Part shown: one piece after another, positions 47,181-56,586 of the stretch
Layout of the letters: the number at the start of each line of letters is the position of its first letter
Position numbering within the stretch: the first letter of the stretch is position 1
NCBI RefSeq assembly: GCF_022539505.1
Contig: NC_061514.1
Coordinates: 42,706,869-42,770,868, forward strand
From: Lolium rigidum
Taxonomy: Eukaryota > Streptophyta > Magnoliopsida > Poales > Poaceae
Direction: 5' to 3'
DNA: 64,000 bases
Notes under the pieces: model-generated
Database searches by the model: none
What the model was told of the DNA's origin: nothing
The model's input: the letters and a program-made list of their open reading frames with translations, nothing else
Position numbers and translations under genes: made by a program

Positions 47181-49740
47181 GTTCTCGCTTCGTCCCGAGC
47201 AGGTAAAACGATAACAAAGATAATTTCTGAAGTGACATGCCATCATAATCTTGATCATACTATTTGTAAACATATGTAATGAATGCAGCGATCAAAGCAA
47301 AGGTAATGACATGAGTAAACAAGTGAATCATATGACAAAGACTTTTCATGAATAGTACTTCAAGACAAGCATCAATAAGTCTTGCATAAGAGTTAACTCA
47401 TAAAGCAATAAATCAAAGTAAAGGTGTTGAAGCAACACATAGGAAGATTAAGTTTCAGCGGTTGCTTTCAACTTGTAACATGTATATCTCATGGATATTG
47501 TCAACATAAAGTAATATAACAAGTGCAATATGCAAGTATGTAGGAATCAATGCACAGTTCACACAAGTGTTTGCTTCTTAAGGTGGAAGGAGATAGGTAA
47601 ACCGACTCAACAATAAAAGTAAAAGAATGGTCCTTCAACGAGGAAAGCATCGATTGCTGTATTTGTGCTAGAGCTTTTATTTTGAAAACATGAAACAATT
47701 TTGTCAACGGTAGTAATAAAGCATATGAGTTATGAAAATTATATCTTACAAGTTGCAAGCCTCATGCATAGTATACTAATAGTGCCCGCACCTCGTCCTA
47801 CTTAACTTGGACTACCGGATCTTCGCATGCCATGTTTCAACCAAGTGTCACAAAGGGGTACCTCCATGCCGCCTGTACAAAGGTCTAAGGAGAAAGCTCG
47901 CATTTCGGATTTCTCGCTTTTGATTATTCTCAACTTAGACATCCATACCGGGACAACATGGACAACAGATAATGGACTCCTCTTAAATGCATAAGCATGT
48001 AGCAAAGTTATTATTCTCATATGAGATTGAGGATATATGTCCAAAACTGAAACTTCCACCATGGTTCATGGCTTTAGTTAGCGGCCCAATGTTCTTCTCT
48101 AACAATTTTGCATGCTCCAACCACTAAAATGATAGATCCTTCAGACAAGACGGACATGCATAGCAACTCACATGATATTCAACAATAGTTGATGGCGTTC
48201 CCCGAAGCATGGTTATCGCACAACAAGCAACTTAATAAAAGATAAAGTGCATAAGTACATATTCAATACTACGATAGTTTTTAAGGCTATTTTGTCCCAT
48301 GAGCTATATATTGCATAGGTGAATGATGGAATTTTAAAGGTAGCACTCAAGCAATTTACTTTGGAATGGCGGAGAAATACCATGTAGTAGGTAGGTATGG
48401 TGGACACAAATGGCATAGTAGTTGGCTCAAGGATTTTGGATGCATGAGAAGTATTCCCTCTCGATACAAGGTTTAGGCTAGCAAGGTTTATTTGAAGCAA
48501 ACTCAAGGATGAACAAGTGCAGCAAAACTCACATAAAAGACATATTGTAAACATTATAAGACTCTACACTCGTCTTCCTTGTTGTTCAAAACTCAATACT
48601 AGATATTATCTAGACCTTAGAGAAACCAAATATGCAAATCAAATTTTAGCAAGCTCTATGTATTTCTTCATTAATGGGTGCAAAGCATATGATGCAAGAG
48701 CTTAATCATGAGCACAACAATTACCAAGTATCACATTATCCAAGACATTTTAGAATTACTACATGTAGCATTTTCCAATTCCAACCATATAACAATTTAA
48801 CGAAGAAGAAACTTCGCCTTGAACATTATGAGTAAAGCCTAAGGACACATGTGTCCATACGCAACAGCGGAGCGTGTCTCTCTCCCACAAAGTGAATGCT
48901 AGGATCCATCTTATTCAAACAAAAACAAAAACGAAAACAAACCGACGCTCCAAGCAAAGAATACAAGATGTGATTGAATAAAAATATAGTTTCAGGGGAG
49001 GAACCTGATGATGTTGTCGATGAAGAAGGGGATGCCTTGGGCATCCCCAAGCTTAGACGCTTGAGTCTTCTTAAAATATGCAGGGGTGAACCACGGGGGC
49101 ATCCCCAAGCTTAGATCTTTCACTCCTCTTGATCATAGTATATCATTCTCCTCTCTTGACCCTTGAAAACTTCCTTCACACCAAACTTCAAGCAAACTCA
49201 TTAGAGGGTTAGTGCACAATTAATAATTCACTCATTCAGAGGTGACACAATCATTATTTTCACTTCTAGACATTGCATAATGCTACTGGACATTAGTGGA
49301 TCAAAGAAATAAATCCAACATAGCAAAAGAGGCAATGCGAAATAAAAGGCAGAATCTGTCAAAAACAGAACAGTCCGTAAAGACGAATTTTAAGATGGCA
49401 CCAGACTTGCTCAAATGGAAAAACTCAAAACTAATGAAAGTTGCGTACATATCTGAGGATCACGCTCGTAAATTGGCAGATTTTTCGAATTTTCTACAGA
49501 GGACTGTGCCCAGATTCGTGACAGACAGCAATGCTGTTTCTGCGCAGTAATCCCAAATATAACATCAACTTTGACATAGAAACTTTACTTGGCACAAAAA
49601 CATGATAAGGAGAGGTTGCTACAGTAGTAAACAACTTCCAAGACTCAACAAAACAAAAAAATTGCTGTAGGTAAAAACATGGGTTGTCTCCCATAAGCGC
49701 TTTTCTTTAACGCCTTTCAGCTAGGCGCAGAAAGTGCAAA
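47181..49740 (-). other. RLX-2d non-coding 3' internal region
   Basis: This is the same sequence as 32134-34685 of RLX-2c with scattered substitutions and a few 1-2 bp indels. No gene is proposed. Confidence 0.7.
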
Positions 49741-50466
49741 TCAAGTAACATCAAGAGTGGAAGCATCAACATTATTTTTCATGCAAACACAACTTGTTGC
49801 AGAGGGTACTTTAGGTGCTCCATTATCTAAATTTTCTATGGTGGTGCTAGGGGTTTTAGCAATTTTAGGCCTATAGTAATTCTTTTGTTTAGGCGCTTTA
49901 GAGGCGTACATAAATTTTTGCTCTTTACCCACATAAGCTTTCTCATTATACTTGAGAGAAGAAAAGGTTGAACCCAAGGTTCCCATAGCTTTTTCAAGTT
50001 CATCAATCCTATTGGTTTGATTATCATGGACAACACAAGTTCCTAGGACACTAATTCTTTCATCAATTCCTCCTAAGGATTTATCAAGTTCATAAGTTTT
50101 GTCAAATAACATTCCCAATTTAGTTTCGACACTTGGAAAATTTTTCTCTATGGTTTCCAATTTTTTCATAACATCTTCAAGAGAGATTTCAATTTTAACT
50201 TCATTAACAGGTGGTATTCCAACTAGACTCTCAATGATGCAACTAGCTTCTAAAGCGGGAGTACCTAGGAAATTACCTCCCGAAAGAGTATCAAGAACAT
50301 ATCTATTCCAACTAGATAAACCAACATAAAAGTTCCTAAGAAGGATAGTGGTGGAGTGCTTCTTAATGCACCTTTGATGAGCATTACTAATTCTATACCA
50401 AGCATCTTTAAAACTTTCTCCACCTTGTTGCTTAAAAGAACGAACTTCAACTTCAGGATTACTCAT
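49741..50466 (-). CDS. RLX-2d gag-like ORF (241 aa)
   Basis: This intact minus-strand ORF starts MSNPEVEVRSFKQQGGESFK. SFKQQGGESFKDAWYRI is the second half of the retrotransposon gag domain, followed by FYVGLSSWNRYVLDTLSGGN, a typical gag continuation. A coiled-coil-like middle (VMKKLETIEKNFPSVETKLG ... IDELEKAMGTLGSTFSSLKY) and a polar tail follow; there is no zinc knuckle. The start lies after the leader where 2c begins its unrelated ORF. The gag domain is cut at its N-terminus compared with full-length gypsy gag, so this may be a co-opted gag fragment that co-assembles with a helper's particle. Confidence 0.7.
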   Translation of the reverse strand: MSNPEVEVRSFKQQGGESFKDAWYRISNAHQRCIKKHSTTILLRNFYVGLSSWNRYVLDTLSGGNFLGTPALEASCIIESLVGIPPVNEVKIEISLEDVMKKLETIEKNFPSVETKLGMLFDKTYELDKSLGGIDERISVLGTCVVHDNQTNRIDELEKAMGTLGSTFSSLKYNEKAYVGKEQKFMYASKAPKQKNYYRPKIAKTPSTTIENLDNGAPKVPSATSCVCMKNNVDASTLDVT

Positions 50467-50697
50467 GATAACAGTAATAAAGTAAACTAGGCAAATAAAA
50501 TAAGGACAAGTAACTAATTTTTTTTTTTTTTTTGTGTTTTTGATATAGCAAACAAGATAGCAAATATAGTAAAACTAGCAACTAATTTTTTTGTGTTTTG
50601 TTTAGGTGCAGCAAACAAAGTAGTAAATAAAATAAAGCAAGACAAAAACAAAGTAAAGAGATTGAGAAGTGGAGACTCCCCTTGCAGCGTGTCTTGA

Positions 50698-50715
50698 TCT
50701 CCCCGGCAACGGCGC
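50698..50715 (-). other. RLX-2d primer-binding site
   Basis: The minus-strand reading GGCGCCGTTGCCGGGGAG starts 15 bases from the 5' LTR border. It matches the other family members from the second base on; the preceding base reads A instead of T. Confidence 0.7.
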
Positions 50716-50730
50716 CTGAAAAATTATGCT

Positions 50731-52314
50731 TGATGGCGTGTAACTCACACGTTCGTTGGGAACCCCAAGAGGAAGGTATGATGCGCACAGTAGCAAGTTT
50801 TCCCTCGAAAGAAACCAAGGTTTAATCGAACCAGTAGGAGCCAAGAAGCACGTTGAAGGTTGATGGTCGCGAAATGTGATGCGGCGCAACACCGTGGATT
50901 CCGGCGCCAACTAGGAACCTGCACAACACAACCAAAGTACGTTGCCCCAACGAAACAGTGAGGTTGTCAATCTCACCGGCTTGCTGTAACAAAGGATTAA
51001 ACGTATCGAGTGGAAGATGTTTGCAAAGAAAACAGTAAAACAAGTAGATTGTATGCTATGTAAAGAATAGGACCGGGGTCCACAGCTCACTAGAGGTGTC
51101 TCTCCCATAAGATAAAAGCATGTTGGGTGAACAAATTACAGATCGGGCAATTAACAAATAGAGAAAGGCATAACAATGCATATACATGACATGGTAAATA
51201 TAGTGAGATTTAATTGGGCATTACGACAAAGTACATAGACCGCCATCCAACCGCATCTATGCCTAAAAAGTCCACCTTCAGAGTTATCGTCCGAACCCCT
51301 CCAGTATTAAGTTGCAAAGCAATGCACAATTGCATTAAGTATGGTGCGTAATGTAATCAACAACTACATCCTTAGACATAGCATCAATGTTTTATCCCTA
51401 GTGGCAACAAGCACAACACAACCTTAGAACTTTCTCGTCACTGTCCCGTGTGTAAATGCAGGCATGAACCCACTATCGAGCATAAATACTCCCTCTTGGA
51501 GTTAAGAGTAAAAACTTGGCCGTAGCCTCTACTAGTAACGGAGAGCATGCAAGATCATAAACAACACATGAACAATAGATTGATAATCACCATAATCATA
51601 GTACTCACTATCCATCGGATCCCGACAAACACAACATATAGAATTACATATAGATGATCTTGATCATGTTAGGCAGCTCACAAGATCTAACAATGAAGCA
51701 CAACAAGGAGAAGACGACCATCTAGCTACTGCTATGGACCCATGGTCCAGGGGTGAACTACTCACTCATCACTCCGGAGGCGACCATGGCGGTGTAGAGT
51801 CCTCCGGGAGATGAATCCCCTCTCCGGCAGGGTGCCGGAGGCGATCTCCGTGAATCCCCCGAGATGGGATTCGCGGCGGCGGCGTCTCCGTAAGGTTTTC
51901 CGTATCGTGGCTCTCGGTACTGGGGTTTTCGCGACGGAAGCTTTAAGTAGGCGGAGGGTCAACGCGAGGGGCCACACGAGGGCCCAGGGATAGGTCGGCG
52001 CGGCCGAGGCTTGGGCCGCGCCGGCCACCCCCGGCTGCCTCGTGGCCCCACTTCGTTAGGTCTTCGGTCTTCCGGAAGCTTCGTGCAAAAATAGGACCCC
52101 GGGCGAAAGTTTCGTCCAATTCCGAGAATATTTCTTTACTAGGATTTCTGAAACCAAAAACAGCAGAAAACAACAATCGGCTCTTCGGCATCTTGTTAAT
52201 AGGTTAGTTCCAGAAAATGCATAAATATGACATATAATGTGCATAAAACATGTAGGTATCATCAATAAAGTAGCATGGAACATAAGAAATTATCGATACG
52301 TTGGAGACGTATCA
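50731..52314 (-). repeat. RLX-2d 5' LTR
   Basis: It is the 1584 bp partner of 45580-47165. The AAGCTTTAAGTAGGCGG block near 51940 (TACTTAAAGC on the minus strand) is the probable core promoter. Confidence 0.92.
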
Positions 52315-53480
52315 GCCTCCTCCATACCTTCCCTTGCACGATGGCTTTCCCTTTCTATGTATGCGTTTAGCTCATTTTCTGTGATCGACCACCCTTTCCT
52401 GGCATCAAGGTTAAACAGAGCAGGTGCAGGCAATCGTACTAGCTTTTCAATTTTCTTAGTTATGCTCCAATTTTTCTTATACAAAGTTATCCTATAATAC
52501 AGGTTGTTCAAATTAGATGCATCTGAAATAAACTCATGTTTAATCATGGAAACAACATCAAGCTTCTCTATAGAAAGCGGAATATCTAAATGGTGAGGTC
52601 CCACACCATGCATAGCTAATAAGCGAGAGGCGATAAGACCTCCACAAATTCCTCCTTTCTCACGGTTAGTAGCAAGTCTACAAGCTATTAAAACACCCAA
52701 ATTATAAGTCCTATCCTGTTGCAAAGCGGCAGCTAAGAAAGCCAAATCTTGGACAGATAATTTACCTGCATTCTTTCTAGCAAGAACGCACTTTGTAACG
52801 AAATAAGCAAAGTAGCGGATAGCTGGTTGTTGAATGCTACTAATCTTACCACCATCATTGGAGAAGATCCTCCCATTACAAATCATTGTATAAAGATTTG
52901 AGAGCTCCCGCGGTGTTCCCCTGACCTTCTCGCAAGATCCCCACCGCGGCACTCTAATTGCTGCACAAAAATCACTAAAAGGCAAGTCGATAGTTTTGTT
53001 ATAAATCTTGTATCGGACCATAGGATTAGTTGGAGACCGATGAAATTCAAAATCCTGCACAACCGACACCGTTAGTTTAGCATATTGGTGAGGTTCACCA
53101 ACAAGTAAAACCTTCCAACCCTGCATTGGAAATCAGTGTTTGAACATCTTGCAGGATTCCTGCATTCCGCATAAAATCGGTGCATGGGTAATAAGAGGGG
53201 TATACTCCCTCTTCACGGTGAACTCTCATGACTTGTTGTACCTCCAATTCTTGTTGATTTAATTGGTGCCTACTGTTTGACGCGAAATGTAGCGTATACG
53301 CGGGCGGAAGAGAAAACGCGTCTCCCATACGCCGGGGGAAAATAAAATGTGCGGGCGTGCCAGTGTACCAAAATACACAAATAAAAGATAGGGAAATATG
53401 CATTTTATTAATCTCGTCCTCGAGAAACAAAATTACAATATCCCTAAGGATGCGCTCCGTGGCCTGCTGCGCGGCCAACA

Positions 53481-54009
53481 TGACATGGCGATTGTGGAGT
53501 TCTGGTTCACGGGGCCTCGAAAAGCTCCCGCTTAATTACGTCCGCGGGTCAAGCCCACGTACCACCTCCGATTAAGCTGCTGCAATGGTCGTCGTCTTCG
53601 AGTCTCGTCTTCTCCAAGCAAATGGTGGTGGTGAACTGGAAGAAGGTCGGAACGGTGGAGCCGTATATCCGTTGCTCCGGCGATGCATAGCCGTATGCCT
53701 CCGACTTGACGATGTCCGATGATGAAGATGTGGGCGGCCTTCGCCTCGTCGGTGCCAGGCCTGGTGGTGTCCGCCTTGTCGGTGTCGGACTTGATGACTT
53801 GACTTTGCCTTGTCGGCAAAGCAAGTGGTAGTTTGCTTCATCGGAAGAAGACAATTCGGTGGAGTATGACTACGCTCGTCGGCGCATGGACGATGTCGAT
53901 GTCGATGATGATGTTGATGTAGATGTTGGAGTAGACTCTATGATGACCCCGGAGAGCTTGACCAAGTGCATACATTGTAGGAGCTCGTCGGCTCGCGGCG
54001 GTCTGATGC
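53481..54009 (-). other. Uncharacterised stretch with a possible minus-strand ORF
   Basis: 53549-53854 is open on the minus strand for 101 codons (MSSSDEANYHLLCRQGKVKS), rich in Ser, Pro, Thr and Arg. A second frame over the same DNA is also open, so coding is not proven. It could be the 5' part of the RLX-3 transcript unit, because it lies upstream of that ORF on the same strand. After 53860 the DNA turns into GATGTCGATG-type low-complexity sequence. Confidence 0.3.
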
Positions 54010-54250
54010 CACGCGTAAGCATCGGTGTGGACGACGCCCTGCCTAGGGGACTCCGTGTAAGTCGGTGTGGACGACGCCCCGTCGCGAGGGGACTCCGTGT
54101 AGTTGTTGATGTAGACGGTGTCCCGCCGCGAGGGGAAACCGTGTAGGTGTCGATGTAGACGGTGTCCCTCCGCGAGGGGACTCCGTGTTGGTGTCGATGT
54201 AGACGGTGTCCCGCCGCGAGGGTACTCCGTGTAGGTATCGGTATAGACAA
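54010..54250. repeat. Minisatellite, 42-44 bp period, about five copies
   Basis: The word CCGTGT recurs at 54053, 54095, 54139, 54183 and, as CCGTGTA, at 54227. GATGTAGACGGTGTCCC and CCGCGAGGGG stand between. The period of 44 is not a multiple of three, so the open minus-strand frames across it are not evidence of coding. Confidence 0.85.
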
Positions 54251-54736
54251 AGAAAAATAGAGATAAGGGCGAGAGGGCCCATCACCGAAGTAGACAGGGA
54301 CACACATCGCTTTGAAGCATGCGTGCACATGCGGCACCGTCGGCAGCGACAGCCTCGGCATGGAATGCGTCGAAGGTGATGGGCGCGCAGCGTCCCAACA
54401 AAAGGACTCCGACACGCACCACAACTCCAATATCAGCTTGCGACGTAAAGCAACGAAGAACTCAGGCAAGTTCATTGTGCATGAACTTCGACAGCACGTA
54501 TGAATGGAGATGTATACATGCTCACATGGAAAGAGCCTTAGCTCTACCTTAGCTCCTATTTGTACGGTGCAACTTACATACTCATGGCATGCACGCGTGT
54601 GAGCACTAGCAGCTGAATTGTCGAGTTGGACGAGAATGGCAGCCGCTGCGACCATGCTATGGACAGTCGCAACCGCGGTCGGTGAGCCATGAACCGCCAA
54701 CGGCGCCTCCATTGACGGCACCTATCGTCCTTATCG
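54251..54736. other. Unassigned GC-rich stretch
   Basis: No gene or element boundary is recognised. A block near 54243-54300 (GACAAAGAAAAATAGAGATA followed later by AAGTAG) resembles 62255-62310, which suggests that the two GC-rich regions are related. Confidence 0.3.
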
Positions 54737-55250
54737 GCAAGCGTGCCGGGATCAACAATGCCGCCTCCAGCGGCGGCGCACAAGCGTGTGCCGGGATCGG
54801 CACCACCCGGCGGCATGACCAAGGTAGTGTCCGAGGTAGATGAGGGCGGTCACAGCTCGGCGACCGCCGACCCGTCGACAACACCTATGTCAACGGCGTG
54901 GATAGTTCGTGGAAGCAGCGCGGCTCACCTGATGCGGAAGGAGGCCATGGACGGTTGTGACCGCTATCCGGTGAGACGCCACCCGTCAACGGTGCCTCGG
55001 TTGAGGGAGCCCATCGTTCCGGTAGCGAGCGTGCCGGGATCAACATCACCACCTCTGGCGGCGGCGAACAGGCGAGTGCTAGGCTCGGTACTACCCGGCA
55101 GAAATGGCCAAGTTAGCGTCCGAGGGACGGCGACCTCCGACCCGTCGACAACGCCTTTGTCAACGGCGCGGATAGTTTGCGGAAGCACCATGGCTCCCCT
55201 CATGCGGGAGGAAGCCTTCCCCGCAGGATCATGTGGAGACACGGCGACCA
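54737..55250. repeat. Diverged direct repeat, period about 287 bp
   Basis: GCGTGCCGGGATCAACA (54740) returns as GCGTGCCGGGATCAACA (55029). ACCCGTCGACAAC, GTCAACGGCG and CTCA/CCTGATGCGG words follow in the same order in both copies. The copies are about 75-80 percent alike by eye. The ORFs at 54743-55333 (plus) and 54964-55251 (minus) both arise from it. Confidence 0.75.
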
Positions 55251-55404
55251 ATCCATGGTATAGGCCTCACCTTGGCCAACAAGGTAGTTGGTACCACCAT
55301 GCCTTGAAGAAGACCATAGCATGGCCTCGCTGATTTGCACAGCTAGCTCGTAGACGCCACCGTCTGGGCAGCCGTCAACGGGACAGCGGAACCGCTTGGC
55401 GCTT

Positions 55405-55824
55405 CTACCGACGCAACGGTCGACTTGAGCACATCGCTGCCGCCAAGACAGCGTTCAGCTCGCCACCCACCTTGGCATGGCCTGCAGGTATGGCGCCGGC
55501 CACCTGGCGTACCGCCGGTGCGCCTCCAGCTTGGGCGCGCCCCGCGTATCTCCTTTGGCTCGGCTGCGTATCCTCCGTCCTTGCATGAAACCTGCTGAAT
55601 AAGGTAAAGAGAGAATGCAGTATGAACTGATATAGGAAGCATGGGGTCATGGCCTTGCTGCTCCTAGTCGGATGCGCCTGTCGATGACGCCGAGCAGCAG
55701 CAGCCGCGCTCCAGCCTTCAGGCATGGCGCTGGCCATGCGTGCTGCCATGCGGCGGACAGCCCGCCCAAGGAACGCTGGATGGCATGGCTCCGCCTGAGC
55801 CCGCCGGCTACGGATACGGCGCAA
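55405..55824 (-). CDS. Hypothetical minus-strand ORF (139 aa) with an upstream TATA box
   Basis: The frame starts MRRIRSRRAQAEPCHPAFLG and is Ala/Arg-rich with one Phe/Leu-rich stretch (FLYQFILHSLFTLFSRFH). No domain is recognised. CTATATAAAC lies about 60 bp upstream on the minus strand. Competing ATGs exist (55642 for a 99-codon frame) and the region is GC-rich, where long frames are common. It may be a gene of the surrounding element or chance. Confidence 0.25.
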   Translation of the reverse strand: MRRIRSRRAQAEPCHPAFLGRAVRRMAARMASAMPEGWSAAAAARRHRQAHPTRSSKAMTPCFLYQFILHSLFTLFSRFHARTEDTQPSQRRYAGRAQAGGAPAVRQVAGAIPAGHAKVGGELNAVLAAAMCSSRPLRR

Positions 55825-55882
55825 AGCCGGCGCAAGGCTCTGATTCCGTTCGGCCTCCTCTGAGGTTTCCTCCCTCTGTTTA

Positions 55883-55893
55883 TATAGGCGGCA
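55883..55893 (-). promoter_or_regulatory. Possible TATA box
   Basis: GTTTATATAGG on the plus strand reads CCTATATAAAC on the minus strand. It lies upstream of the 55405-55824 frame. Confidence 0.3.
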
Positions 55894-55899
55894 AGGTTG

Positions 55900-56289
55900 G
55901 AGTTGCCCCTCTGGGCAGGTTTGCGTGACCGCCTTTTATCCTCGATCGATAAGGCCGGATCTGATCGTATCTCCTGATTGACGTCAGCTGCACGAAGAAA
56001 ATAAAGAGAAGAATACTCTAGAGTTATAACTTTCCATACGTGCACATAGCTAGAGTCCTGGTTCATCTCAACTGAATCGATCCGAAGATTCCAATTACTG
56101 GGTGCAGCTGGCCCAATCTCAGCGTACATGCCCGGCATGCCACGTCCACGAATTGGTCACGTAGTGCCCTGCCTGAGCGTTTATGTATTTGTGCCAAAAT
56201 ACGAATGAAGTCCACCTGGTTCATTCACCTGGACAGCTCACGATTATTTCCAGACAAGGCTCAAGTGTAGACCAAAACGACTAGCTGGG
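55900..56289. other. Unassigned stretch left of the Harbinger-like element
   Basis: No gene, repeat or element end is recognised here. It ends at the TAA target site. Confidence 0.4.
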
Positions 56290-56586
56290 TAAGAGCATCC
56301 CCACTCGTTGGCCCTCCCCACGCCCAAATCCGGCGAAATTTTCGTCCGGATTGGAGGAAGATTTGGCGTGGGGAGTAGTAGTTTTCCAGCCGCGTGCCCA
56401 GGCGAAGTCGACGAGGCGAATTTTAAAAACGGAAACTTGACAAAATACGGCTAAAAACGGGTGAATATAGACTAAATTTAATGATATTTATGACATAACG
56501 GGCGGAGTTCATACATAGAGGCTGAATTCGACTATATTTCGAATTCGGCTAGGGGAATTCAAATGCTAATTCTAAAACACGGCGCT

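Larger units (their letters stand above)
45580..52314 (-). mobile_element. RLX-2d, complete non-autonomous LTR element inside RLX-3
   Basis: Perfect GCCTC duplications flank it (45575-45579 and 52315-52319). LTRs are 45580-47165 (1586 bp, 3') and 50731-52314 (1584 bp, 5'). On the minus strand the order is LTR, primer-binding site (50698-50715), leader, gag-like ORF (50466-49741), about 2.5 kb of non-coding DNA, polypurine tract (47166-47180), LTR. It is nearly identical to RLX-2c outside the coding block. No pol is present. It is one of the youngest insertions in the window. Confidence 0.92.
45421..53330 (-). pseudogene. RLX-3 ORF of the 'putative plant transposon protein' type, split by RLX-2d
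   Basis: The 5' part spans about 53330 (MGDAFSLPPAY) to 53140 and then, after a frameshift near 53120, 53126-52315. It has words typical of this grass protein group (FSDFCAAIRVPRWGSCEKVR, LSVQDLAFLAAALQQDRTYN, LIASRLLAMHGVGPHHLDIP). RLX-2d inserted at GCCTC, and the frame resumes at 45579 and runs in register to a stop at 45421 with a Ser-, Gln- and Tyr-rich tail (DPPAWNSDPRWE). Leaving out 2d and one GCCTC rejoins the two parts in frame. The role is unknown; as the only ORF in a particle-forming family it could replace gag. Expected size is about 380-390 residues. Family assignment rests on memory of similar grass proteins. Confidence 0.6.
41675..53480 (-). mobile_element. RLX-3, LTR element of the TGATACGTC group, right end not found
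   Basis: The left LTR (the 3' LTR on this strand) is 41675-43077, from TGATACGTCCAAAACG (43077) to CTTGTGGGTCATCA (41675), the closing word also used by RLX-1. A purine-rich GTTAAGCTTGGGGGGAG precedes it on the minus strand (43078-43096). The interior holds a non-coding region and an ORF interrupted by RLX-2d. A 5' LTR, primer-binding site or second ATACC duplication was not found. The border at about 53480 is where recognisable internal sequence fades, so the element is probably truncated there. Confidence 0.7.

Noticed and set aside
53870..54721. 283-codon minus-strand ORF as a gene
   Set aside because: It runs through a 44 bp minisatellite that is open in every phase, and has no recognisable domain.
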